A stretch of 14,439 nt of DNA from Promethearchaeia archaeon (GTDB lineage Archaea; Asgardarchaeota; Lokiarchaeia; Sigyniarchaeales; SOKP01). The DNA is taken from the NCBI GenBank assembly GCA_029856295.1, contig JAHQWS010000315.1, positions 1 to 14,439 of the forward strand. The letters run 5' to 3'. The notes beneath the pieces were generated by a model that did no database searches, was not told where the DNA came from, and was given only the letters and a program-made list of their open reading frames with translations. Below, piece after piece: positions 1 to 6,935 of this stretch. Each line of letters starts with the position of its first letter. Position 1 is the stretch's first letter. Both the position numbers and the translations under genes were made by a program.

Positions 1-1
1 A

Positions 2-307
2 GTTGGAATAATGGTCAGTCCCGTTGATATTGATTTTGGACTCATTACTATATTTCATATCGCTTTTAACTTAATAGTATTTATGATTACTGGCTTTCTA
101 TTTTCCTTTAAAACTTTAAAGCTTGATGATCCTGAAAATAAGTTAAGAGGAAAATTCCTAGTACTCGCATTTATCTTATTTCTAATAGGAGCTATATTGG
201 AAATAGTAATAACTCTGCCACCAAACCGGATAATAATTCTCTTAAGTGCAATTATATTCTACATAGGTTTTATGATGCCAGAGGGAATAAAAAATCGTTT
301 AATATAA
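2..307 (+). CDS. Multi-pass membrane protein, C-terminal part (5' end outside the window)
   Basis: I do not recognise the family. The visible product is almost entirely hydrophobic, with three likely membrane helices at about residues 9-31, 48-69 and 73-90 counted from the ATG at 11, and a short charged segment (LDDPENKLRGK) between helices 1 and 2. It ends in a short basic tail after the last helix. An ATG lies at 11, but the three codons before it are open to the window edge, and no clear ribosome binding site precedes it, only a weak GGA. The likeliest reading is therefore that this is the C-terminal end of a longer membrane protein. A complete 98-residue three-helix protein starting at 11 cannot be excluded. 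A T-rich tract follows the stop codon. Confidence 0.6.
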   Translation, partial: VGIMVSPVDIDFGLITIFHIAFNLIVFMITGFLFSFKTLKLDDPENKLRGKFLVLAFILFLIGAILEIVITLPPNRIIILLSAIIFYIGFMMPEGIKNRLI

Positions 308-312
308 CAAAC

Positions 313-331
313 TTATTTTTTCTTTCTTTAC
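313..331 (+). terminator. T-rich transcription stop after the membrane protein gene
   Basis: A pyrimidine tract (TTATTTTTTCTTTCTTTAC) begins five bases after the stop codon of the upstream membrane protein gene. There is no hairpin. Archaeal RNA polymerase can terminate at T-rich tracts alone, so this fits intrinsic termination, but the call rests on composition and position only. Confidence 0.4.
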
Positions 332-340
332 ATGCATATC

Positions 341-348
341 TATATAAG
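341..348 (+). promoter_or_regulatory. TATA box for the amidase-dehydrogenase operon
   Basis: The octamer TATATAAG lies 77 bases upstream of the amidase start. Transcription would be expected about 25 bases downstream, near 370, leaving a leader of about 55 bases that contains the ribosome binding site GAGGT at 412-416. The same octamer occurs at 5930-5937 before another gene. No B-recognition element stands out. Confidence 0.45.
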
Positions 349-424
349 TTTCCTTATCTTAATTTGCAATTATTAAATTACAAATTTAATCCAATAAAAA
401 TGAGTAGTTAAGAGGTTTAAAAAT

Positions 425-1897
425 ATGAAAGTTGAATTAATTGAAAATGATGCAATTGGTCTCGGAGAAATGGTTCGAGAACGTGAAATTAAACCGTCCG
501 AGCTAGTAGAGATTACTATTGAGCGAATAGAAAAGGTTAATCCTCAAATAAATGCAGTAATATATAAGATGTATGATGAGGCACGTAAAGTAGCAGAAAA
601 ATGGGATAAAGAAATTAGTATAGGCAAAAAGATAGACGCTCCTTTTAGTGGTGTACCATTCCTTTTAAAAGATATTTGTGCGGAATATGAAGGAACACCT
701 TATTATGCAGGCGCTAAGCTCCTCGAAGGAAATATTTCAGAATGGGATACAGAGCTAGTGAAGCGTCAGAAAGCTGCGGGATTAATAGTTGTTGGAAAAA
801 CTAATACTCCTGAATTTGGCATTCTTCCCACTACCGAACCTGTCTTATTTGGACCGACAAGAAATCCTTGGGATCTAAATATAATAGCGGGAGGCTCAAG
901 TGGTGGGTCGGCTGCAGCTGTAGCAGCTGGTATCGTACCGATGGCTCATGGAAACGATGGAGGAGGTTCGATTCGTATCCCCGCCTCTTGTTGTGGACTC
1001 TTTGGCCTGAAGCCAACTCGTGCTCGGAATCCTCTCGGTCCACGTTATGGTGATATTGGTAGCGGTATGGTTGTAGAACACGCACTTACTCGTACAGTAA
1101 GAGATTCAGCAGCACTATTAGATGCAACATCAGGACCAGATCTAGGAGATCCTTACTATGCTCCGCATAAAAAACGACCTTATTTAGAAGAAATTCGTCA
1201 AGACCTGGGGCGTTTAAAAATTGGCTTTTTAACTTCCATTCCTAAAGGGTGGAGTTTTGAGACTAAAATTCATCCCGATTGCGTGAACGCCGTAAAAGAT
1301 GTTGCCAAACTATGTGAAAGTTTAGGACATAACGTTGTAGAGGTAAATCCAGAGGAATTAAGTCAAGTAAATCTTTTTCAGGCTTTTAGTATCGTATTTA
1401 CTTCCGTATCGGGTTCCTCATTAACATATATAGAAAAGGAATTAGGTAAAAAGATTACAAAAGATCAAGTGGAGCCAATAACTTGGTTAATGTATAAGAA
1501 CGCAGCAACTCGAACAGCATCTGATTATTTACTTGCATTAGAAGAATGCCAGCTCTTTTCACGGAAATTAGCGCAATGGTTTCATAACGGTGGATATGAT
1601 TTATTTCTCACTCCGACGCTTACGATTCCTCCAGTAAAAATTGGATCTTTCACGGTAGAGAATCTGGGGAAATCTGTCCAATTAATGAGTCAAATGGCTG
1701 CTTTCACGAGTATCTTTAATACGACAGGTCAACCAGCTATGTCAATTCCATTATATTGGAATGCTGATAAACTACCAATTGGTCTTCAATTTGCGGGTCG
1801 TTTTGGTGATGAAGCAACACTTTTCCGAATAGCAGCCCAATTAGAACAGGAAAGACCTTGGATTGATCAAAAACCTCCAATCTACTGTAGTATATAA
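425..1897 (+). CDS. Amidase-signature family hydrolase, similar to 6-aminohexanoate cyclic dimer hydrolase
   Basis: This is a cytoplasmic serine hydrolase that cleaves C-N amide bonds. At 490 residues it has the usual family length. The Ser-cisSer-Lys triad is visible: Lys82 in LLKD, Ser158 in GGSSGG and the nucleophile Ser182 in NDGGGSIRIPAS, followed by CGLFGLKPTR. The C-terminal TGQPAMSIP and LPIGLQFAGRFGDE blocks complete the fold. The NDGGGSIRIPAS form, with three glycines and a following Ser, resembles cyclic-amide hydrolases of the NylA type more than GatA, and no gatB or gatC is nearby. The real substrate is unknown. The ATG at 425 has GAGGT at 412-416 with 8 bases spacing, so the start is secure. 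The dehydrogenase gene follows after 39 bases without a promoter, so the two are probably cotranscribed. Confidence 0.9.
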   Translation: MKVELIENDAIGLGEMVREREIKPSELVEITIERIEKVNPQINAVIYKMYDEARKVAEKWDKEISIGKKIDAPFSGVPFLLKDICAEYEGTPYYAGAKLLEGNISEWDTELVKRQKAAGLIVVGKTNTPEFGILPTTEPVLFGPTRNPWDLNIIAGGSSGGSAAAVAAGIVPMAHGNDGGGSIRIPASCCGLFGLKPTRARNPLGPRYGDIGSGMVVEHALTRTVRDSAALLDATSGPDLGDPYYAPHKKRPYLEEIRQDLGRLKIGFLTSIPKGWSFETKIHPDCVNAVKDVAKLCESLGHNVVEVNPEELSQVNLFQAFSIVFTSVSGSSLTYIEKELGKKITKDQVEPITWLMYKNAATRTASDYLLALEECQLFSRKLAQWFHNGGYDLFLTPTLTIPPVKIGSFTVENLGKSVQLMSQMAAFTSIFNTTGQPAMSIPLYWNADKLPIGLQFAGRFGDEATLFRIAAQLEQERPWIDQKPPIYCSI

Positions 1898-1936
1898 TTT
1901 TACCAAAAAACATTTGAAATTTAGAGGTGAAAAAGA

Positions 1937-3145
1937 ATGTGGTTTTTTTATAGTCCAAGCATAATTTATGGAGAAGATGCTTTAGACTTTTTGTTTAGAG
2001 TACCAGGGGAGAAATGTTATATTGTAACTGATAAAATTATTGAAGAATTAGGGCTCCTAAAGATATTAACGGATAAACTAGACGAATTGGGAAAGCAGTA
2101 CGAAATATTCGATGAAGTCGTCCCTGATCCTCGCGAGAATGGTGTGATCAAATCAAAAGAGAAATGTTTTGCCTATCAACCCGATATAATCATCGCGTTA
2201 GGAGGGGGTTCTGTCATTGATACGGCAAAGGCAACATGGGCGTTATATGAATTACCTCAATTCACTCTTGACGAATTACCGTTAAATCCAGAACTATTTA
2301 AGATTAACACAGGAATTAAAGCTAAGATGGTGGCAATTCCCACTACATCAGGAACAGGGGCAGACGTATCTATTGGAATTGTAATATCGAGGTATGAAGA
2401 ATCGGATAATGTATGGCGAAAAATGGAAATACCCCATAGCGGTCTCATACCAACTTATACAATTGTAGATCCAATCTTTCCTATGGAAATGCCTCCAAAA
2501 TTAACTGCTGATACGGGTTTTGATGCATTAGCGCATTCGCTTGAAAATATCGTTTCAGTATGGAGAAATGATATCAGTGATGCGCTTACCTTAAAAGCGG
2601 TAGAACTTATCTTTAAATACTTACCTGTTGCGTATAAAGATGGTAAAAATATGGAGGCGAGGGATAAAATGCATCTGGCAGCAACGGTTGCTGGTTTAGC
2701 TTTTAGTAATTCTATGGCACATCTGGGACATTCTTTAGGGCATAGCTGGGGTGCGGTGTTTCATACCCCTCATGGAACATGTGTGGGTATTTTTTTGCCA
2801 TACGTTTTGGAATATTGCATGAACAATCCTGATGAAAATGATAAGACAACAGAAATACTGGGGAAAATGGCAAAGCAATTGGGGTGGGCTAAGTGGGATA
2901 TGGATATCAAAAAGGCTGCTTATGTTGTTATTGATAAAATAAACGAACTGCAGAAAGAAATCGGATTCCCGCATGCTCTCGAAGAAACACAGGTTTCTAG
3001 AGCTGATTTGGAAAATAATTTGGATAAATTAGTTAGCTTGTGTTTTCAAAGTCCTGTATGCACTGCAGGTCCGAGATCCCCTAGTACGGAAGAATGGAAG
3101 AAGCTCTTTATATATGCTTACGATGGAAAAAATGTAGATTTCTAA
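1937..3145 (+). CDS. Iron-containing (group III) alcohol dehydrogenase
   Basis: This is an NAD(P)-dependent alcohol/aldehyde oxidoreductase of the Fe-ADH superfamily, 402 residues, cytoplasmic. The N-terminal dinucleotide-binding half carries GGGSVIDTAKA (residues 89-99) and IPTTSGTGAD (134-143). The helical half carries the metal site. By comparison with FucO the ligands are Asp196 and His200 (GFDALAH), His265 (GHSLGH) and His279 (PHGT), all present, and the second-shell His269 is kept too. Asp32 after the first strand aligns with the position favouring NAD over NADP. The start is well supported by GAGGTGA at 1924-1930, six bases before the ATG. It is the second gene of an operon with the amidase. 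An alcohol or aldehyde released downstream of amide cleavage would be a natural substrate, but that link is inference. Confidence 0.93.
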   Translation: MWFFYSPSIIYGEDALDFLFRVPGEKCYIVTDKIIEELGLLKILTDKLDELGKQYEIFDEVVPDPRENGVIKSKEKCFAYQPDIIIALGGGSVIDTAKATWALYELPQFTLDELPLNPELFKINTGIKAKMVAIPTTSGTGADVSIGIVISRYEESDNVWRKMEIPHSGLIPTYTIVDPIFPMEMPPKLTADTGFDALAHSLENIVSVWRNDISDALTLKAVELIFKYLPVAYKDGKNMEARDKMHLAATVAGLAFSNSMAHLGHSLGHSWGAVFHTPHGTCVGIFLPYVLEYCMNNPDENDKTTEILGKMAKQLGWAKWDMDIKKAAYVVIDKINELQKEIGFPHALEETQVSRADLENNLDKLVSLCFQSPVCTAGPRSPSTEEWKKLFIYAYDGKNVDF

Positions 3146-3154
3146 TAATTATAT

Positions 3155-3184
3155 AGAGAAAAATTTTCTCTCTAATTTTTTTTT
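3155..3184 (+). terminator. Hairpin plus T-tract terminator between converging genes
   Basis: AGAGAA (3155-3160) and TTCTCT (3166-3171) form a perfect six-pair stem around a five-base AT loop; the same palindrome can extend inward to eight pairs. Nine consecutive T follow at 3176-3184. It starts ten bases after the dehydrogenase stop and ends two bases before the stop codon of the converging minus-strand gene, so it separates the two units. The T run favours plus-strand termination. Confidence 0.6.
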
Positions 3185-3185
3185 A

Positions 3186-4457
3186 TTACTTCAAAAATTT
3201 TCTTTTTTTCGTTTGGAATTCTTGAACCTTGTTTCTAACAATATTTCGTCTTTCAATTAATCCAATGTTAGAGTTTTTTAAGTGTTCCTCCAATTGGGTT
3301 CTAAATTCGTCAACTTCCAAACTCAAATCAAAATTGGATTCAAAGTCATATTGATCAATTTGAGAACTTTCTTGTGATTGAGAAATCATTTCTATAGGAG
3401 CAGAAACTTCTTGTATATTATCCTCGATTAAATGAAAAGCAAAATCTAAAAGAGCTACTTTTACATAAGGTTTTAAATCATTTATCCAAGCTAAACCATC
3501 GAACACATCAAATTTATTAGTGTCTTTAAAGATTGTCATCGCTTTTGATATGAGTGTTTTTATTTCGTTTATTGAATAGATTTGTTTAAAGTAATCTGTG
3601 AGACCCGAAAAAATGTAGGCTGCTAAAGAGTGTGTTAATATCGATTTGAAATCGTCATAATTATAAAATTTACCAAATTTGAAATATGATGATAAAAATT
3701 GAGTTACTGCATTCTCGATTTCTTTGGAAGACAATCCCCCCTTTTTTACACAATATGTTTTTATCATTCTTTCTATGAGTGCTCCTTTAAATTGTTCCGC
3801 TTCTGAAACTTCTTTTGAACTTACTTGTTTTTGAAACTCAGAAGTTTCTTTTAAAGATTGGCTCCTAGAAACTAGCACAGATTCATAATCTTTCACTATG
3901 ATTAGAGAGAAAGCGAGGCGCAGTGTAATTATGCTCGTATCGAGTTTTTTATCCTCGCTAACAATCGTCGGTACTTTGTTTTTATACCATTCTAAAATCA
4001 TAGGTAAATCAATGTCTTTAGTTTCGAAAATACTAAAGAAAATATGATAGAGGGCACTAATTTCATGTTCGTAAATATCATCTTTAAGGAGTTTTCTAAG
4101 ATGCCTATCATATTTTAGGAAAAACGTCGAAATACAATCATCTATCGCGAGAGATAAATGCCCGATGGGATATTGAGCTCTTATTATATATTTTTTATAT
4201 TCAAGTCTAATGGTTTGAGCTCTAATCCATTCAAAGGCAAAATCCAATAAACTTTGTGAAAGATTAAGGTTTTCTTTAAAATAGTTGAGAATTATTAAAA
4301 TATCTTCATCAGAGGGACCAACTGATTGATTAAAAAGAAACTGAGCAATTATTTCAGTAGGATCTAATGATTTATATTGATTTTTAATCCTCTCATAGTA
4401 TTTGAGTAGTCTATCTTTATCAATTTTATATAGATCTTCAAGATTTACTTCTTCCAT
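3186..4457 (-). CDS. Hypothetical all-helical protein, second gene of a two-gene minus-strand unit
   Basis: Family not recognised. The 423-residue product has no signal peptide or convincing membrane helix. It appears almost wholly alpha-helical, with repeated amphipathic stretches (residues about 10-30, 50-95, 115-150, 175-200, 225-330), which would suit a helical-repeat or scaffold protein. Around residues 340-400 it is acidic and Ser/Gln-rich (SQSQESSQ), then ends in a strongly basic tail (KKRKFLK). No Cys/His metal motif, Walker motif or nuclease motif is visible. The ATG at 4457 has AAGGA twelve bases upstream, a long spacing. The gene starts 27 bases after the upstream minus-strand gene ends, so the two are probably cotranscribed and may act together. 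A role cannot be read from the sequence. Confidence 0.75.
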   Translation of the reverse strand: MEEVNLEDLYKIDKDRLLKYYERIKNQYKSLDPTEIIAQFLFNQSVGPSDEDILIILNYFKENLNLSQSLLDFAFEWIRAQTIRLEYKKYIIRAQYPIGHLSLAIDDCISTFFLKYDRHLRKLLKDDIYEHEISALYHIFFSIFETKDIDLPMILEWYKNKVPTIVSEDKKLDTSIITLRLAFSLIIVKDYESVLVSRSQSLKETSEFQKQVSSKEVSEAEQFKGALIERMIKTYCVKKGGLSSKEIENAVTQFLSSYFKFGKFYNYDDFKSILTHSLAAYIFSGLTDYFKQIYSINEIKTLISKAMTIFKDTNKFDVFDGLAWINDLKPYVKVALLDFAFHLIEDNIQEVSAPIEMISQSQESSQIDQYDFESNFDLSLEVDEFRTQLEEHLKNSNIGLIERRNIVRNKVQEFQTKKRKFLK

Positions 4458-4484
4458 ATCGACTCAATTTCCTTATCTTTAAAA

Positions 4485-5522
4485 TTATACAGTTCTATCG
4501 AGAATCTGATGAATTTTATTCAAATCTTCTTCAGAATTAATGCCCCATTTCATAGTGCTAAAGTTTTCATTAAATTTTAATAGATTATCTTCTAAATTTT
4601 TATTACTATCTAATATAGATCTTAACATCTTTCTGAAATGTGATATATTTGTAGATTCACAGGTTTTTTCATCTGGAATTAAGATTACTCCTAATTTTTT
4701 TCTCTTGTTAGTAGTTGTCAAAAATTCCTCCATATAAACTACAGTTTTATTTTCATTTCGTAATTTTATCATTCTTAAATGAGGATCTACTCCTTTCTTA
4801 CCAAACATTTCCAAAGTTACATTAATCAAATTTTCATAAAAATCGGGTAAAACACTCATTACGTAAAAAGATGGAATGAATGATAAGATAATCCTTCTTA
4901 AAGAATCAGCTTTGTTAAATGTATAAAGATATGACTCTTTATTCCCGTTAATTATTTCTCGCTCAATTAAAGCTATACATAGAAAATTATGTTGTTCCTC
5001 CCAATACACTTTTCTTGCTGAGCCGAGTTTATATTCAATTAGTTCTAATCCTCGATCTAATTCATCATGTATAAAGCTCGAATATTGAAAATTCTTTCCC
5101 TGATACCCTTCATTTACTAATTTACCTTGGATGATGCTCGGATGGATGTAATTAATCATATTATCGAATATTACTTTAATATCCTCCGTATATGGAGATC
5201 CAATTAAAGCATAAAGATTTGTGCTACCCTCCCCAGAATCTAATGAGGAATTAAGATTAAAAAAAGATTGAAATATGTTGACATTATCAGAACTCACAGC
5301 GGATATAGATAAAGTTGCTTCGATGAGTTCAATTTTCCACTTTGCTTCACTGCTAGACGATTCCGTCATAAAAACAGCCCCTAAGAATTTAAAGGGAAGC
5401 ATTCTCATCTCAGCTTTTCTATTCTCCGTTAAATCCTCCGATAATTTAATATTATCAAATACTACACCATTTTCATCTGAATAAAAAAGACCTAATATGT
5501 AATCGCTCTCTCCCATATACAA
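4485..5522 (-). CDS. Hypothetical alpha/beta protein, possibly longin/roadblock-like, first gene of the minus-strand unit
   Basis: Family not recognised. The protein is soluble, 345 residues from the TTG at 5522 or 343 from the ATG at 5516. The N-terminal part alternates strand-like and helical segments: YILGLFYSDENGVVFDN (8-24), FKFLGAVFMTE (44-54), an amphipathic stretch at 61-90, NLYALIGS (102-109) and a helix at 112-128. A similar order seems to recur at 168-240. This arrangement resembles longin or roadblock-type sensor/GTPase-regulator domains, which are frequent in Asgard archaea, but the resemblance is by eye only. The C-terminal third adds a strand-rich segment (260-283) and charged helices. 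AAGGT at 5534-5530 is seven bases from the TTG and thirteen from the ATG, favouring the TTG. A TATA-like box at 5548-5542 would fit a near-leaderless ATG instead. The helical gene follows 27 bases downstream. Confidence 0.72.
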   Translation of the reverse strand: MYMGESDYILGLFYSDENGVVFDNIKLSEDLTENRKAEMRMLPFKFLGAVFMTESSSSEAKWKIELIEATLSISAVSSDNVNIFQSFFNLNSSLDSGEGSTNLYALIGSPYTEDIKVIFDNMINYIHPSIIQGKLVNEGYQGKNFQYSSFIHDELDRGLELIEYKLGSARKVYWEEQHNFLCIALIEREIINGNKESYLYTFNKADSLRRIILSFIPSFYVMSVLPDFYENLINVTLEMFGKKGVDPHLRMIKLRNENKTVVYMEEFLTTTNKRKKLGVILIPDEKTCESTNISHFRKMLRSILDSNKNLEDNLLKFNENFSTMKWGINSEEDLNKIHQILDRTV

Positions 5523-5711
5523 TTATTGTACCTTAATCCTCATTTATACTTTGTCATAATAAAAGTACTAGAGGAAAAATAATCAAAAAGAAAAATTTGA
5601 GATTACAATTACAATATCTATGGAATTTGACTTATATTTTATATTATAATTTTATTGATTTTCGTCAGTCGATTAATTGATTAAGGATTAATATACCTAA
5701 GGAAAGCTGAT
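5523..5711. other. AT-rich divergent intergenic region
   Basis: This stretch separates the minus-strand pair from the plus-strand remnant at 5712. It holds the minus-strand TATA-like box near 5545 and, on the plus strand, a second AT-rich candidate (TTATATTTTATATTATAA, 5632-5649). No RNA gene, clear repeat or convincing reading frame was seen in it. Confidence 0.5.
5542..5548 (-). promoter_or_regulatory. Probable TATA box for the unknown minus-strand pair
   Basis: On the minus strand the sequence reads GTATAAAT across 5549-5542. It sits 20-30 bases before the two candidate start codons, so transcripts would have almost no leader and the AAGGT at 5534-5530 might not be transcribed. A second AT-rich element (TTTTATTA, about 5564-5557) lies further upstream and could be used instead. 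Confidence 0.35.
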
Positions 5712-5908
5712 ATGAACCAGTTTGAGGTCTTAAAACAAATATTGAACTTAAAACTGCTCATGTTATAAAACGAGAGGACGGAAATTTTTCATTTTTATGC
5801 TCTGGATCTCGATTATATACTGAATTTGATGACTATGAGAGGTTTTGTGGAATTCCGGTCAAAATGACAAATGATCTTATCGAAGAACTTGTTAAAATAC
5901 ATAAATAA
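5712..5908 (+). pseudogene. Small hypothetical gene (about 65 codons) broken by a one-base frameshift
   Basis: An ATG at 5712 has AAGGA at 5699-5703, eight bases upstream, and reads MNQFE before running out of sense (stop TAA at 5766-5768). In the next frame, from 5726 to the TAA at 5906-5908, there are 60 open codons without a usable start; they read like real protein (GLKTNIELKTAHVIKRED, later FSFLCSGSRLYTEFDDYERF and IPVKMTNDLIEELVKIHK). Adding one base in the GAGG at 5724-5727, for example one more G, would join the frames into a 65-residue protein with two cysteines. It could be a pseudogene, a sequencing or assembly indel in a G run, or programmed frameshifting. I do not recognise the family. 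Confidence 0.45.
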
Positions 5909-5929
5909 TAATAAAACTAAACATCAGAC

Positions 5930-5937
5930 TATATAAG
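5930..5937 (+). promoter_or_regulatory. TATA box for the winged-helix/zinc-ribbon gene
   Basis: TATATAAG, identical to the octamer at 341-348, lies 62 bases before the ATG at 5999. Transcription would start near 5960, giving a leader of about 40 bases that includes the strong AAGGTGA at 5984-5990. Confidence 0.45.
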
Positions 5938-5998
5938 TATTTAATAATTAAAACTTCTTATTTTAGCTAAAGTAAAAAAGTATAAGGTGAAAGATCTT

Positions 5999-6460
5999 AT
6001 GAAATATGAAAAAAATCAATATACAGAAGGATTTTCAATCTGTGGCTTAATCATCGCAGGTGCTTTTTTATTCTGGGGTATATCCACCATTATTGCTGGA
6101 GGGTGGTGGGGAATAATTTTAATTGGAATTGGAATTGCAATTTCCCTAGGACTAATTAGAGCATTAGTAAACAAGAAAAAATTAAGAAATACCGTTAAAT
6201 ATGAATTTGAATCAAATCCTAACGCCACCGTCGAAGATATAAGTAAAACTACGGGAATTTCAAAAAAAGATGTCCAAGCAATAATTTTAGATTTAAAAAT
6301 GTCAGGTGAATTACGGGGTAAGTTCTCTTCAAAAACAGGGCAATTAAAGGCGGTTCCGGCAGAAACAGCAGAAAAAGATAAATTTTGTCAAAGTTGTGGG
6401 GCCCATATTGAGAAAGAAGCAGCACAGTTTTGTAATTATTGTGGAGCAGAATTAGGGTAA
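5999..6460 (+). CDS. Membrane-anchored winged-helix protein with C-terminal zinc ribbon
   Basis: The product is 153 residues in three parts. Two adjacent membrane helices lie at about 11-33 and 36-56, with a GGWWG turn between. A helix-turn-helix/winged-helix segment follows at about 62-105 (ATVEDISKTTGISKKDVQAI, then DLKMSGELRGKFS). Last comes a zinc ribbon with Cys130, Cys133, Cys145 and Cys148 (CQSCG, CNYCG). The order suggests a cytoplasmic DNA- or protein-binding module tethered to the membrane, perhaps a sensor or regulator, but no ligand or target is visible. A GTG in frame at 5987 would give four more residues. I chose the ATG at 5999 because AAGGTGA (5984-5990) overlaps that GTG and sits eight bases before the ATG. 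It is flanked by two broken genes and probably transcribed alone. Confidence 0.8.
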   Translation: MKYEKNQYTEGFSICGLIIAGAFLFWGISTIIAGGWWGIILIGIGIAISLGLIRALVNKKKLRNTVKYEFESNPNATVEDISKTTGISKKDVQAIILDLKMSGELRGKFSSKTGQLKAVPAETAEKDKFCQSCGAHIEKEAAQFCNYCGAELG

Positions 6461-6539
6461 ATCAATCATCGTAATCAGATTTCGATTTAAAAATGTGGTA
6501 TATGTAATTTAAATAACATAATATACCTGCATTTCTATC

Positions 6540-6587
6540 TAATTTTCTCTTTTTTAATTTGCTTATTTTTTAACAGTCTTTTTTCTA
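6540..6587 (+). terminator. T-rich tracts downstream of the zinc-ribbon gene
   Basis: Three pyrimidine-rich blocks (CTCTTTTTTAATTT, CTTATTTTTTAAC and CTTTTTTC) lie within about 50 bases, some 80 bases after the stop codon at 6460. They suit archaeal T-tract termination. No stable hairpin was found. The AT-rich stretch before it (6461-6540) shows no gene or RNA. Confidence 0.35.
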
Positions 6588-6592
6588 TAGAG

Positions 6593-6600
6593 TATATATT
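6593..6600 (+). promoter_or_regulatory. TATA box in front of the truncated DsrE-like gene
   Basis: TATATATT lies 67 bases before the ATG at 6667. Initiation near 6620 would leave a leader containing GTGAGGG at 6650-6656. The control region therefore looks intact although the gene behind it is not. Confidence 0.35.
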
Positions 6601-6666
6601 CAAATAAAATATCAGATAATAATTCTCAATTAATAAATTTTTAAGAAAAGTGAGGGATACTTCAAG

Positions 6667-6822
6667 ATGGCAATTTTTACATTTGTAGTTTGCGCGGAAC
6701 CTTACAAGTATGAGGCTGTGGATACCGTAATTAATTTAGGTGAAGCCATTATAAATAAAGGTAATCAAATTTTAGGGATTTTTTTTTATGGTAGCGGAGT
6801 TTATAATATTAAAGGTAATTAG
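6667..6822 (+). pseudogene. Truncated DsrE/TusD-like sulfur-relay family gene
   Basis: The 51 codons match the N-terminal half of the DsrE/DsrF family: a first strand (IFTFVVCAEPYKYEAVDT), an amphipathic helix (VINLGEAIINKGNQ) and the hallmark second strand with FFYGSGVYN. Full-length members are about 110-120 residues and act as small subunits that carry or exchange protein-bound sulfur. Here the frame stops at TAG 6820-6822 right after GVYN-IKGN. The following 147 bases are AT-rich and hold no remainder in any frame, so the C-terminal half is deleted rather than frameshifted. GTGAGGG at 6650-6656, ten bases before the ATG, and an upstream TATA box suggest it may still be expressed. Half the fold is missing, so I call it a relic. 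A functional micro-protein is less likely. Confidence 0.65.
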
Positions 6823-6920
6823 TAACTAAATAATTAGTCAAAAAATAAAAAATAAAAACATCAAGTATGAATTAGTGGGAAGCAAATGGTTTTTATTATT
6901 TTAAACCCACTTCCCAAGTA

Positions 6921-6935
6921 AAAGAAATATAAATT
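6921..6935 (+). promoter_or_regulatory. Promoter (A-rich element plus TATA box) of the URO-D-type methyltransferase
   Basis: AAAGAAA followed directly by TATAAATT matches the archaeal arrangement of a purine-rich B-recognition element and TATA box. Transcription would begin near 6955-6960, only about 10-15 bases before the ATG at 6970. That fits the absence of a good ribosome binding site there. Confidence 0.5.

Noticed and set aside
831..1085. Minus-strand open frame of 84 codons inside the amidase gene
   Set aside because: It overlaps the catalytic core of a clearly recognised gene, has low-complexity His/Arg/Ser-rich translation and no ribosome site; it is a shadow of the coding strand.
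425..1897. Reading the amidase as GatA of the tRNA amidotransferase
   Set aside because: The NDGGGSIRIPAS/CGLFGLKPTR form fits cyclic-amide hydrolases better, and no gatB or gatC is present in the window.
5987..5998. GTG at 5987 as the start of the zinc-ribbon gene
   Set aside because: The GTG lies inside the AAGGTGA ribosome site, which is correctly spaced for the ATG at 5999.
6874..6916. Inverted repeat (AGTGGG and CCCACT, or GGGAAG and CTTCCC) before the methyltransferase gene
   Set aside because: Only six pairs around a loop of about 26 bases, and the two pairings exclude each other; too weak to call an operator, riboswitch or terminator.
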